DNA from: an uncultured Lachnospiraceae bacterium
GTDB lineage: Bacteria; Bacillota; Clostridia; Lachnospirales; Lachnospiraceae
Assembly (NCBI GenBank): GCA_910587765.1
Contig: CAJUNR010000018.1
Span: 1-64,000 of the forward strand
Length of the DNA stretch: 64,000 bases
Direction of reading: 5' to 3'
Both the position numbers and the translations under genes were made by a program. Every line of letters starts with the position of its first letter. Within the stretch, counting starts at the first letter, position 1. A model generated the notes under the pieces. It was given only the letters and a program-made list of their open reading frames with translations. It made no database searches and was not told the origin of the DNA. Positions 34,115 through 42,026 of the stretch are shown here, in pieces.

Positions 34115-34163
34115 AAATCCTCCCAATGAGTTTCAGGACAGCGCCTGCCCTTTTCCATTGTCC

Positions 34164-34595
34164 TTACTCTCTGCCGCTCACGTAATTCAAATGGCCGGCA
34201 ATGGCGTCCATATCGCTGAAATCGGCATTCTCCTTCCAGCGTTCCTCATTCCATATTTCAATATGATCCAGCATTCCGGCAAGAAGCACATCCTTGTCAA
34301 TACCGGCAAACTCCCGGAGAGTGACCGGAAGAAGAATCCTTCCCTGCCTGTCCAGTTCACAGGTCGTGGCACCCGCTATGATAAAGCGCGTGAAAAGTCT
34401 GGCGTTTTTGTCGGTCAGCGGAAGTTTTTTCAGTTCTGCCACATAAGACTCCCAACTGTCCATCGGGTACACAAACAGACAGCCATCCAGTCCTCTTGTA
34501 ACAACAAATTCCGCGCCCAACAGCTCGCGGAATCGGGAGGGAATGATCAGCCTGCCCTTGGGATCTACCGTATGTCTGTACTCGCCCATGAACAT
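34164..34595 (-). CDS. mraZ: Transcriptional regulator MraZ
   Basis: A 143-aa AbrB-like DNA-binding protein with two MraZ half-domains: EYRHTVDPKGRLIIPSRFRE, and later CELDRQGRILLPVTLREFAG. It represses or autoregulates the division and cell wall cluster by binding GTGG-type repeats in front of its own gene, and such repeats are visible here. The family usually starts MFMGEY, hence the start at 34595; a GTG 11 codons upstream would lengthen it. The ribosome binding site is weak, which is common for this gene. Confidence 0.95.
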   Translation of the reverse strand: MFMGEYRHTVDPKGRLIIPSRFRELLGAEFVVTRGLDGCLFVYPMDSWESYVAELKKLPLTDKNARLFTRFIIAGATTCELDRQGRILLPVTLREFAGIDKDVLLAGMLDHIEIWNEERWKENADFSDMDAIAGHLNYVSGRE

Positions 34596-34624
34596 CGATA
34601 TGCACCCGCTCTCGTACGATTCCT

Positions 34625-34669
34625 CCACTTTTCATCATTTCAGAACCACAAAACACCACTTTCCACCAC
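34625..34669 (-). promoter_or_regulatory. MraZ boxes
   Basis: On the minus strand GTGG units sit at 34666-34669, 34656-34659 and 34646-34649, exactly 10 bp apart (AAGTGGTGG, AAAGTGGTG, TTTGTGG). A fourth (AAAGTGGAGG) lies at 34625-34628. Helically phased GTGG repeats are the known MraZ operator. Confidence 0.8.
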
Positions 34670-34679
34670 TTATACGTCT

Positions 34680-34708
34680 ATCATACTCTGAAATACAAAA
34701 AAAAGCAA
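34680..34708 (-). promoter_or_regulatory. Promoter of the mraZ division cluster
   Basis: TTGCTT (34703-34708), 17 bp, TATGAT (34680-34685), directly in front of the MraZ boxes, so a bound MraZ octamer would cover the transcription start. Confidence 0.75.
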
Positions 34709-34711
34709 TAC

Positions 34712-34852
34712 CGTTTGTTAAGCATTTCTTCAGAATTTCCCCGTTGGGTTACCGTTCACACATAGCGCTTCTCAGCCCGGCGCGGACAGATCATTCGGGA
34801 AGCCCCGCCCCAAGGCGCCGGCGACGCTTCTTCCGGAGCCCACAGGTATAAG
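34712..34852. other. Non-coding spacer, no gene seen
   Basis: About 140 bp between the mraZ promoter and the lgt-operon terminator. The only notable sequence is GTTACCGTTCACAC (34748-34761), which resembles one arm of a hairpin at 45506-45561. Confidence 0.5.
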
Positions 34853-34900
34853 AAAAACAGAGCGGCGGCACCGTTTTGCAGTGCCGCCGCTCTGTTTTTT
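34853..34900. terminator. Strong bidirectional terminator of the lgt operon
   Basis: A 14-bp perfect GC-rich stem CAGAGCGGCGGCAC / GTGCCGCCGCTCTG is flanked by A5 and T6. It works for the minus-strand lgt operon, whose last stop codon lies 14 nt away. Confidence 0.9.
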
Positions 34901-34913
34901 CATAAAATTGTCG

Positions 34914-35090
34914 CTATGCATCTTTTACAATGCATTCTTTTGTTCTCCTATTCTCATACAGCTCGATCAGCCAGTCCATTTTCCTTGCTTCATCCAAAAG
35001 CATGCTTAGATCTCTTGTCTGCCCCGCCATACGATCCAGTCTTTTTCGTTGTGCCTCAATCGCCCGTTTGATGTTCATCTGTCCGTTCAT
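34914..35090 (-). CDS. Small Spo0E-like helical protein
   Basis: About 58 aa, two predicted helices: IKRAIEAQRKRLDRMAGQTR, and MLLDEARKMDWLIELYENRR. The spacing and the C-terminal pattern (xxMDxLIxxY) resemble Spo0E-type aspartyl-phosphate phosphatases, whose signature is SQELDxLI. Here SQELD is changed to ARKMD, so phosphatase activity is doubtful. The start is uncertain: ATG at 35090 after AGTGAGG, or ATG at 35078. Either one overlaps the end of lgt by 23-35 nt, indicating coupled translation. Spo0A-type boxes upstream of lgt make a sporulation link attractive but unproven. Confidence 0.5.
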   Translation of the reverse strand: MNGQMNIKRAIEAQRKRLDRMAGQTRDLSMLLDEARKMDWLIELYENRRTKECIVKDA

Positions 35091-35952
35091 GATCCTCACT
35101 GCTCATATTGTTTTTTCTACCCAGATAAATCATGAAAAGGGAAAAAAGAATCAGCACACCTGCCAGCACCTGGGATACCGGAATACCTGTATGCCCGATC
35201 TTCAGCTGGTCGGTCCGAAGGCCTTCGATCCAGATCCGTCCCAGTCCGTATCCCAGCAGATAGGTCAGGAACAACTCTCCTTCGAATTTTTTCCTCGTGC
35301 GATACCAGTACAGAAAACAAATGACCCCAAGGTTCCACAGACATTCATATAGGAACGTAGGGTGCACCTGTATGAACTGTTCTCCGCCGATCATCTGTAC
35401 ATGCGCCCACATTTCGTCCGTAATCTCGTGGGTGCGCACTGCACTTACCGGAAGCTGCATGGCAAACAGATTGTCCGTATAGCCGCCGAACGCTTCTCTG
35501 TTGAAGAAATTGCCCCAGCGTCCCAGAATCTGTCCGGCCACGAGCCCTATACATGCCGTATCCACCAGTTGAAGAAACGACAGCTTTTTCACTCTGCTGT
35601 ACACATACACCGTAGATACCGCACCGATAATCGCGCCGTAGATCGCAATGCCGCCCTGTCTCAGATTCAAAATACTGAGCAGGTTGTCTTTGTAATTATC
35701 CCATGAGAAAATCACATAATACATCCTTGCACAGAGAATGGAAAATATAATCGCATAAATTACCATGTCCGTGTAAATTTCCGGATTCTGTCCGGTCCTC
35801 TTTGCCTCCCGCTCCGCCAGATACAAGCCCAGCAGGATCGAGGTTCCCATAATGATTCCATAGTAGGCAATCTCGAACCCAAAGACAGATATGGATTTCC
35901 CCACATGATCCAGGTAGATTCCCAGATGCGGAAAGTTAATTGCTGTGTTCAT
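35056..35952 (-). CDS. lgt: Prolipoprotein diacylglyceryl transferase
   Basis: A 298-aa polytopic membrane enzyme that attaches diacylglyceryl to the lipobox cysteine of prolipoproteins. It shows the Lgt signature GRWGNFFNREAFGG, the essential region HPTFLYECLWNLG, the GIAIYGAIIGA segment, and EGLRTDQLKIGHTGIPVSQV near the C-terminus. Seven TM segments are visible. It has its own promoter, with Spo0A-like boxes just upstream, and is followed by a small overlapping gene. Its partner lspA lies at 55.4-55.9 kb in the same window. Confidence 0.96.
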   Translation of the reverse strand: MNTAINFPHLGIYLDHVGKSISVFGFEIAYYGIIMGTSILLGLYLAEREAKRTGQNPEIYTDMVIYAIIFSILCARMYYVIFSWDNYKDNLLSILNLRQGGIAIYGAIIGAVSTVYVYSRVKKLSFLQLVDTACIGLVAGQILGRWGNFFNREAFGGYTDNLFAMQLPVSAVRTHEITDEMWAHVQMIGGEQFIQVHPTFLYECLWNLGVICFLYWYRTRKKFEGELFLTYLLGYGLGRIWIEGLRTDQLKIGHTGIPVSQVLAGVLILFSLFMIYLGRKNNMSSEDHERTDEHQTGD

Positions 35953-36003
35953 CGATGAAAACCCTTTCCAAAAAGCAAGCTGCCCGGTACAGCTTACCTC
36001 TAT

Positions 36004-36032
36004 ATTCTATTGCTTTTTGTGACATTTTTCAA
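36004..36032 (-). promoter_or_regulatory. Promoter of lgt
   Basis: TTGAAA (36027-36032), 17 bp, TAGAAT (36004-36009), about 50 bp before the start codon. Confidence 0.75.
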
Positions 36033-36040
36033 CTAAAGTT

Positions 36041-36070
36041 TATCGACAAATTTCGACAAAAAACGACACG
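36041..36070 (-). promoter_or_regulatory. Candidate Spo0A boxes upstream of the lgt promoter
   Basis: Minus strand: TTTGTCGAAA (36051-36060), a perfect Spo0A box (TGTCGAA), is followed by TTTGTCGATA (36041-36050) and preceded by GTGTCGTTT (36061-36069), all in 10-bp phase. They begin 9 bp upstream of the -35, a position suited to activation. Confidence 0.6.
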
Positions 36071-36078
36071 GGCCGCTC

Positions 36079-37179
36079 TTACACATTGAACAGAAATTCC
36101 ACCACATCTCCGTCTTTCATGACATATTCTTTTCCTTCGCTCCCCACCAGCCCCTTCGCTTTCGCAGCGGCAATGGAGCCGCAGTCGAGAAGATCCTGGT
36201 AATTGACGACCTCCGCACGGATAAAACCGCGCTCAAAATCCGAATGAATCTTTCCAGCCGCCTGAGGCGCTTTGGTTCCGGCCTTGATCGTCCACGCACG
36301 CGTTTCTTTCTCGCCCGCAGTCAGAAAGCTCAGAAGGCCCAGAAGGCGGTAGCTCGCCTGAATCAGCTTATCCAGACCGGATCTGGTAATTCCGAGATCC
36401 TCAAGGAACATCTTTTTCTCGTCCTCCTCAAGCTCCGCGATCTCCTGCTCGATCTGCGCACAAATCACGAACACTTCGCTTTGCTCCGACACGGCAAATT
36501 CGCGAACCGCATTTACAAAGGAATTGGACGCTCCGTCATCGGCCAGATCGTCTTCCGATACGTTCGCGGCAAAGATGACCGGCTTTGCGGTCAGCAGATT
36601 GCAGGAATCGAGACAGGCCTGTTCTTCCTCATCCTCGATCGAAGCAAAACTTTTGGCCGTCTTTCCTTCTTCAAGGTGCGCCTTCATTTTCTGAAGAAAC
36701 GCAAGTTCTTTCGCCAGCACCTTATCGTTTCTGGCTCCTTTGGCGGTTTTTGCAATTCTGCGCTCCAGAATTTCAATATCCGAAAAAATCAGCTCCAGGT
36801 TGATGGTTTCTATATCCCTGAGCGGATCCACGCTTCCGTCCACATGAATCACATTGCCGTCCTCGAAACAGCGCACCACATGCACAATCGCATCCACCTC
36901 ACGGATATTGGCCAGAAACTGGTTTCCGAGTCCCTCTCCTTTGGATGCCCCTTTTACAAGTCCGGCAATATCCACAAATTCAATCACCGCAGGCGTCACT
37001 TTCATAGAATCATATAACGCCGCCAGCTTCCCCAGTCTCTCGTCCGGCACGGCAACCACGCCCACATTCGGATCAATCGTACAGAACGGATAGTTGGCCG
37101 ATTCCGCCCCCGCCTTTGTCAACGAATTAAACAGTGTACTTTTACCTACATTCGGCAGACCGACGATGCCTAATTTCAT
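36079..37179 (-). CDS. ychF: Ribosome-associated P-loop ATPase YchF
   Basis: A 366-aa Obg-family protein that prefers ATP. It has G1 [20 protein letters not shown]3 [19 protein letters not shown], the altered G4 FAANVSED (NxxE, which favours ATP), and a C-terminal TGS domain ([20 protein letters not shown] ... [13 protein letters not shown]). The start at 37179 follows GGAGGGC; the longer frame has no site. It binds 50S/70S ribosomes and takes part in the oxidative stress response. It is transcribed alone from an extended -10 promoter. Confidence 0.96.
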   Translation of the reverse strand: MKLGIVGLPNVGKSTLFNSLTKAGAESANYPFCTIDPNVGVVAVPDERLGKLAALYDSMKVTPAVIEFVDIAGLVKGASKGEGLGNQFLANIREVDAIVHVVRCFEDGNVIHVDGSVDPLRDIETINLELIFSDIEILERRIAKTAKGARNDKVLAKELAFLQKMKAHLEEGKTAKSFASIEDEEEQACLDSCNLLTAKPVIFAANVSEDDLADDGASNSFVNAVREFAVSEQSEVFVICAQIEQEIAELEEDEKKMFLEDLGITRSGLDKLIQASYRLLGLLSFLTAGEKETRAWTIKAGTKAPQAAGKIHSDFERGFIRAEVVNYQDLLDCGSIAAAKAKGLVGSEGKEYVMKDGDVVEFLFNV

Positions 37180-37264
37180 AATATATCTTGCCCTCCAAGT
37201 CTTTACCCATAAAATCAACTCCTTTCTGCTGTACTCCAACAAAAAGAGTTCAATACAGTCTGAT

Positions 37265-37293
37265 ATTATAGCATATCTCCTGATATTTGGGAA
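37265..37293 (-). promoter_or_regulatory. Promoter of ychF
   Basis: Minus strand: extended -10 TGCTATAAT (TATAAT at 37265-37270) with a poor -35 TTCCCA at 17 bp (37288-37293). Confidence 0.6.
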
Positions 37294-37366
37294 TAATTAA
37301 ATTGATTTTTCTACCTGAACTGAAAAATGAAATTTTAAATACTGATAAAACTTTAAATTCCTATCC

Positions 37367-37395
37367 TTGTCATCACTCCAAATATATAGTATAAT
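37367..37395 (+). promoter_or_regulatory. Promoter of the Uma2-family gene
   Basis: TTGTCA (37367-37372), 17 bp, TATAAT (37390-37395), 33 bp before the start codon. Confidence 0.8.
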
Positions 37396-37427
37396 TTAAG
37401 AAACACAATCATCCAGGAGGCGACACA

Positions 37428-37928
37428 ATGAGTACATTACCCGTGGAAGGCATGAGCAAAACATATCTTGAGCATTCCATGGTCATCCATAATTTTGTCA
37501 TCAAGACAGGAAACCAGATCAAAGACAGCTTATGTCGTGTTTTTGGCGGCAGCGTACAATACCAATGGCGGGAAAATGACGATAAAGCAGTGATACCCGA
37601 TGCCTCCATCATCTGTAACATGCGCGACAGGAAAAATGTATCATTTACCGGCATTCCCCGTTTTGTCATGGAAGTATTATCTGATTCTACCGAAGAATAT
37701 GACAGAACAGAAAAAATGCAGATTTACTGTAAAGTGGGTGTCTCTGAATACTGGATCGTTGACTGGCGCAAAAAACAGGTTGAAATTTATCTGTTTGACT
37801 GGAAAGAGGATGATACCCCTTACGCATATCTTTACAAAACAATCACTGAGGAAAACAAAGAGGAACTTCAGATCGTTATGTTTCCTCATTTCAAAATCAC
37901 ATTTGATGAATTATTTGATATCGAATAA
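37428..37928 (+). CDS. Uma2-family (DUF820) PD-(D/E)XK nuclease-like protein
   Basis: A 166-aa protein. Uma2 signatures are visible: a central VIPDASIICNM (catalytic Asp), then RFVMEVLSDSTEEYDRTEKM, where Glu and the Lys of the E-x-K motif follow, and VGVSEYWIVDWRKKQVEIYL. This is the restriction-endonuclease-like fold found in many small orphan proteins of Firmicutes and Cyanobacteria, of unclear biological role. CAGGAGG precedes the ATG at 9 nt. The gene is monocistronic, AT-richer than its neighbours and at the border of an accessory region, which suggests lateral acquisition. Confidence 0.88.
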   Translation: MSTLPVEGMSKTYLEHSMVIHNFVIKTGNQIKDSLCRVFGGSVQYQWRENDDKAVIPDASIICNMRDRKNVSFTGIPRFVMEVLSDSTEEYDRTEKMQIYCKVGVSEYWIVDWRKKQVEIYLFDWKEDDTPYAYLYKTITEENKEELQIVMFPHFKITFDELFDIE

Positions 37929-38000
37929 TTCATCAAAAAACAAATACAATCACACCATGAATATCGAACAACATATTCGTGGCAGAATGATCTGAGAATT

Positions 38001-38044
38001 AAAAAGGTGCAAAGCCTTTGATAATTCAATAAAGACTTTACACC
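38001..38044 (-). terminator. Terminator of the 63-aa gene
   Basis: Minus strand: GGTGTAAAG ... CTTTGCACC followed by TTTTTAATT, 33 nt after the stop codon. The stem has one mismatch. On the plus strand it lies 70 nt after the Uma2-family gene but is not followed by a T run. Confidence 0.6.
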
Positions 38045-38077
38045 CTGATTTGCAGGTTACTTATGCGGTTTTAATGG

Positions 38078-38269
38078 TTACTCTTTGATGTAGTCAATTT
38101 CTGTAAGATTAACGCCTGCCACGTTAAGCAGTGCTTTTAACATGCGGTATTCATCTTTCAAATCTGCATACATTTCCGTAGCATTTTCTTTTTTTGCTAT
38201 TAACATACGTCTTTGCACCCTTGAAAAATCATTGATTGACCTTTCTACGATCTCAAGACTAATTGGCAT
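38078..38269 (-). CDS. Small hypothetical protein (63 aa)
   Basis: A helical, charged protein (MPISLEIVERSINDFSRVQR, later NATEMYADLKDEYRMLKALL). GGGGTGAG stands before the ATG, a matching promoter lies upstream and a terminator downstream, so it is probably expressed. No family is recognised. Its size and two-helix make-up would suit a small regulator or an antitoxin-like protein, but nothing in the sequence proves this. Confidence 0.5.
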   Translation of the reverse strand: MPISLEIVERSINDFSRVQRRMLIAKKENATEMYADLKDEYRMLKALLNVAGVNLTEIDYIKE

Positions 38270-38322
38270 ATTCTCACCCCTTTCACTGCTCTGTTCTGAT
38301 ATGGTATTCGTTACTACCTATT

Positions 38323-38351
38323 ATTATAATGGATGTGACGGAAGGTGTAAA
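38323..38351 (-). promoter_or_regulatory. Promoter of the 63-aa gene
   Basis: TTTACA (38346-38351), 17 bp, TATAAT (38323-38328). A partial inverted repeat, GGTAGTAACGAATACC, lies just downstream (38304-38319) and could be an operator. Nothing further is seen between 38358 and 38529. Confidence 0.65.
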
Positions 38352-38529
38352 GCCTTTATTCCCTCCGTTTTCCTTGTATTTGCCTCCCGTGCATGATATG
38401 ACCTGCCGCGCAGTAACTGTTCGGTCATTACAAAATCGGAAAATTCTAAAGCGTTCTTCGGCAAGGACTTCTCTGCTTTTATCCGGAAAACTCCTCTGCG
38501 GGCTCCCTGAACAATTTCACATCTCCGGA

Positions 38530-39561
38530 TTATAACCCGATGTTTTTATGAAACTGAAAACAGGTTACCGCAAAATACAGGAAATAAATCCCAAAGAAAC
38601 CAACAAATGAAATGCCAAAATAGAAAGTCCATTCTGTATGGATTCCTGTGTATATCACAAACTGCCGTCCTGCACACAATATAAATGCCTCACTGATCGT
38701 AACCGAAAGGATAACCGGACATAAGTAGTACAAAAACAGTTGTTTTGCCACTACATTTCTGATTTTTTCTTTCCCATTCCCAGTTTGTGCAAAATCTGAC
38801 AGCGTAATTTGTATTTATTGGAATCGCTTAACTGTTGAACGGAAAGAACGGTAAACGCTGCGCATAAAAAGACCAGTCCTGTTTTTCTGGCTGATTCATA
38901 CAGATATACATCATAATCGTAATAGACAGCAGCTTTTCTTCCCTCTGCCATAGCCGGATCGCTGTCCTTGTTGAAAAACAACCTTAAATTCCGATACAGG
39001 TAATCAACCATTTCGCTTGTTCCATTTTGTTAGACACAGTATTTCAGCATCGCCCGTGGAACTGCATTTTCATGGATCTGTGTTTCTTTGATGAGAGCTT
39101 CTTCCCGGGCAAAATCGTTTTCCGTGTTATCACTGATTAAAATAATATCTAATGGATATACTACCGCCCACTTTGTCATCCTGCCGGTAAAAACGAGAAC
39201 ATATAAAAACAATACATTTCCTGTGGAGAAATAGAATAACCACTTCCATACAGCGTTTCTTTTCTCGTTTACGGTTTCATTTTGCCTGTCTATGTTCATA
39301 AGACGGATGAAAAGCAATCCGGCAAAAAGAGCGCCTGTTCCAGGACAGAGATTTTCTTTTCTGTAAAGGGCGGCAACCTGCTTTTTCTTCATGCCCGATA
39401 ATAAGTAAACCGCAAATTCCCGGTTTCTTTTTTCTAAAATAAAAGTGTCATATAGTTGATCAACCATGCCGCGATCATCAAAATTGCCGCTGTAGAAGCT
39501 GCCATAAATGTAACTAACATCGTTCCCGCCGTAGAAAGCTCTCCATTCTGTCCAAAATGAA
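38530..39561 (-). pseudogene. Decayed FtsX/BceB-type ABC transporter permease
   Basis: Pieces of one membrane protein are spread over several frames. The frame near 39560-39470 reads AGTMLVTFMAASTAAILMIA then AWLINYMTLLF-stop. The next (to 39030) takes over with ILEKRNREFAVYLLSGMKKK, typical of FtsX-like permeases. Then come 38751-39011 (DYLYRNLRLFFNKDSDPAMA ... KYKLRCQILHKLGMGKKKSE) and, after another frameshift, AKQLFLYYLCPVILSVTISE to 38530. Together they cover only the C-terminal half of a BceB-type permease. The ATPase gene is absent. At least two frameshifts plus a large deletion make function impossible. Confidence 0.8.
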
Positions 39562-39846
39562 TCATTTCGTAAATATCCCTGGAAAACAGCAGGGAATGAA
39601 AGGAAAAAATTCTTCCTGTAATTCTATTTCATGATCTGAACCGATCGCCCGGTCGTCGAGTAACAGGTCGTCTAATTTTACCTGAAATATTTTACCGATC
39701 AGAATTATTTTTTCCGTTTCGGGATAACCATTGTTATTTTCCCATTTGCTTACTGCCTGTCTGCTCGTGTTTAATTTTTCCGCCAATGCTTCCTGTGAAA
39801 GTCCCTGTGACTTTCACAACTGATACAGCTTTTCTCCGAATGTCAT
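39562..39846 (-). pseudogene. Broken Cro/CI-type helix-turn-helix regulator
   Basis: Starting at an ATG at 39846 (after GGAGGG), the frame reads MTFGEKLYQL, then an in-frame TGA where Arg is expected, then KSQGLSQEALAEKLNTSRQA and VSKWENNNGYPETEKIILIG. This is a standard XRE-family HTH with a nonsense mutation. The C-terminus runs out of similarity after EIELQEE and fuses into the permease remnant. It was probably the regulator of the adjacent transporter before both decayed. Confidence 0.75.
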
Positions 39847-39999
39847 ATTTTCCCTCCCTGTTCCCGTCCATCATAACATCATGATATGAAATGTCTATCA
39901 TTCAGCGCGGACAATTCCGCAACTTTAAGTTGCCACTGGTTATTTTTCCCATAAACAGCAGAGAATCCCTGCCTGAATCAAGGTTTTTCTCTGCGGCGC

Positions 40000-40047
40000 A
40001 AAAAAACGGCGCTCCCGTTCTCTCATACGAACGCAGGAAACGCCGTT
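40000..40047 (-). terminator. Terminator after the VanS-like kinase
   Basis: Minus strand: AACGGCG ... CGCCGTT followed by TTTTTT, 50 nt after the kinase stop codon. Confidence 0.75.
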
Positions 40048-40097
40048 ATGCGGTCCAATATTCCGTTTTCTGATAGTTGTCAAAAGCAGTCCGGAAA

Positions 40098-41219
40098 TCA
40101 TCCGGCTGCGGGAAGCTCGACCGTAAACACCGTTTTTCCGTCCCTGCTGTCCGCGGATATGCTGCCTCCGTGGAGCTTTACAATCTCTTTCGCGATTGCC
40201 AGGCCCAGCCCGGCCCCTCCTGTCTTCGTGGCGCGGGAATCGTCCAAACGGTAGAAGCGGTCAAAGATGGCCGAGAGTTTCTGCTCCGGGATGGTCTTTC
40301 CGCTGTTTTCAAAAAAAATCCGTATTCGGTCCTCCGATTGCTCCGCCCGTACGGTGATCACGGTCTTTGGCGAACTGTAGGAAGCCGCGTTTTTCAGGAT
40401 ATTCTGAAAGACTCTCGCCAGCTTCGCCGCATCCCCTCTGAGCCGGAGTTCCTCCGGTATCTGAAGTTCTATGCGGTTCCCGTTTTCAGACAGAATGGGA
40501 TAGAATTCGTCCGCCATCTGCATCATCATATAGGAGAGATCAATCTCCTCATTTTCCAGAGAAGACTGCTGCATATTGTATCTGGTGATCTCAAAAAATT
40601 CATTTACCAGCATCTCCAGCCGGTACGCTTTTTCCAGCGTGATCTCCACATACTTTTCCTTCTGCTCCTCAGGCATGTCCCAGGCCTCGTGCAGAAGATT
40701 CAGATATCCGATCACGGAAGTGAGGGGCGTACGGATGTCATGCGCGAGGTACATCACCAGTTCATCCTTCCGCTTCTCCGCCAGCTTTGCTTCCATCTGA
40801 CGCTTCTCCAGCGTATGACGGACCTGATTCATTTTGCGCTCCATAGTCTCCATCTCCGGAGAAAGCTCGATCTCCTTCTCCTGGAGCAACGCATCCAGCC
40901 CCCGGTCGATCTGCCGGAAATAGCGGACAAACCAGTGGAGCGAGAGATAAAAGAACAGAAGAATCGACAACACAAGAAAAATCTGGATAAACAGTTCCAT
41001 ATGATTGCGGATATAATACTGATAAATCTGAAGCGCACTCTCAGCATCCACAAAAAGAACCCATTGAATCAGTGTGACACAGGTATTCGCGATCTTCCCG
41101 GCCAGCAGACTATAAACCGCAAAAAACAGAAGCCAGGCGCCCGGAATCATAAGGACAATCTGGAAGAAAATTTTCCTCTGCAGTTTTTCGTAGCCGGAAC
41201 GCAGCCATTCAATTCTCAA
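40098..41219 (-). CDS. VanS-like sensor histidine kinase
   Basis: A 373-aa kinase with two TMs (IFFQIVLMIPGAWLLFFAVY, and MELFIQIFLVLSILLFFYLS) and a short outer loop. HisKA carries the phospho-acceptor His near residue 158 (VMYLAHDIRTPLTSVIGYLN), and HATPase carries QNILKNAASYS and TGGAGLGLAIAKEIVKLHGG. The overall layout and motif wording are those of VanS-type kinases. It overlaps the regulator gene by 11 nt. No van resistance genes lie nearby, so it may sense something else or act in trans. Confidence 0.88.
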   Translation of the reverse strand: MRIEWLRSGYEKLQRKIFFQIVLMIPGAWLLFFAVYSLLAGKIANTCVTLIQWVLFVDAESALQIYQYYIRNHMELFIQIFLVLSILLFFYLSLHWFVRYFRQIDRGLDALLQEKEIELSPEMETMERKMNQVRHTLEKRQMEAKLAEKRKDELVMYLAHDIRTPLTSVIGYLNLLHEAWDMPEEQKEKYVEITLEKAYRLEMLVNEFFEITRYNMQQSSLENEEIDLSYMMMQMADEFYPILSENGNRIELQIPEELRLRGDAAKLARVFQNILKNAASYSSPKTVITVRAEQSEDRIRIFFENSGKTIPEQKLSAIFDRFYRLDDSRATKTGGAGLGLAIAKEIVKLHGGSISADSRDGKTVFTVELPAAG

Positions 41220-41907
41220 TCTTATACCCCACTCCCCATACCGTATGGATATATTTCGGACGTTCCGCCGTATCCCCCAGCTTTTCCCGCAGATGCCGGA
41301 TATGAACCGTTATGGTATTGTTGGATTTCTGATAATACTCGTCTTTCCAGATTTCATGAAACAGCTCCTCCGATCTGACAACCCGGCCCTTCCTCTGGCA
41401 GAGAATCTTCAGAATTTCAAATTCCGTAGGCGTCAGATCCAGCCTCCGCCCGTTCAGCGTACATTCATGACTGGTGACGTTGAGTGAGAGTCCGGAATGA
41501 AAAAGCACCGTCTCATTCTCTTTGCCGGATGCCGGATTGTATCTCTTGTACCGGCGAAGCTGAGCCTTCACCCTGGCCACCATCTCCAGCGGATGAAAAG
41601 GCTTTGTAATATAATCGTCGGCTCCCAGCGTCAGCCCTGTGATCTTGTCCGTCTCGGCGTCTTTCGCGGTCAGCATGATCACCGGATAAGTATGCCGCTC
41701 CCGGATTCTCTGACAAATCTCAAAGCCGCTCATCCCCGGCAGCATCACATCCAGAATCGCCAGATCCAGTTCTTCGCCGTCGATACATTCGAGAGCGTCC
41801 TCCGCCGTATAATGCCGATACACGGTATAATCTTCATTCTCCAGATAGACGGCCACCAGATCCGCAATCTCGCGCTCGTCATCCACCACCAGTATCTTCT
41901 CACCCAT
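41209..41907 (-). CDS. VanR-like OmpR-family response regulator
   Basis: A 232-aa regulator. The receiver has acidic pocket DDE, phospho-Asp ~53 (LAILDVMLPGMSGFEICQRI), T in MLTAKD and K in GADDYITKPFHPLEMVARVK. The C-terminal winged helix includes LDLTPTEFEILKILCQRKGR and HIRHLREKLGD ... YIHTVWGVGYKIE. It closely follows VanR wording, for example KITGLTLGADDYITKPF. It is transcribed first in the pair, from an extended -10 promoter with upstream direct repeats that may be its own site. Confidence 0.92.
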   Translation of the reverse strand: MGEKILVVDDEREIADLVAVYLENEDYTVYRHYTAEDALECIDGEELDLAILDVMLPGMSGFEICQRIRERHTYPVIMLTAKDAETDKITGLTLGADDYITKPFHPLEMVARVKAQLRRYKRYNPASGKENETVLFHSGLSLNVTSHECTLNGRRLDLTPTEFEILKILCQRKGRVVRSEELFHEIWKDEYYQKSNNTITVHIRHLREKLGDTAERPKYIHTVWGVGYKIEN

Positions 41908-41934
41908 CCTGCTCCGCTCCTTTTGTTTCTTCCT

Positions 41935-42000
41935 ATTATAACAATCCTTACGGCGTATTTGGGAGAAAAAATATGAATCTTTCTTAATATTTTATGAATC
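41935..42000 (-). promoter_or_regulatory. Promoter and candidate operator of the VanRS-like pair
   Basis: An extended -10 TGTTATAAT (TATAAT at 41935-41940) has no good -35, as in activator-dependent promoters. Upstream, GATTCATA occurs twice as a direct repeat (41993-42000 and 41972-41979), 21 bp apart, which suits an OmpR-type regulator dimer. Confidence 0.5.
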
Positions 42001-42026
42001 CGGCACACACTGCCCGCGCAGACCGT

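Noticed and set aside
38004..38357. Direct repeats AAGGTGYAAAGCCTTT flanking the 63-aa gene, as a possible small mobile element
   Set aside because: The first copy is an arm of the gene's terminator and the second contains its -35 hexamer. Function explains both, and no inverted ends or target duplication are seen.
40098..41907. Vancomycin resistance locus
   Set aside because: The two-component pair is VanRS-like, but no vanH, vanA/G-type ligase, vanX, vanY or vanT gene is in the neighbourhood.
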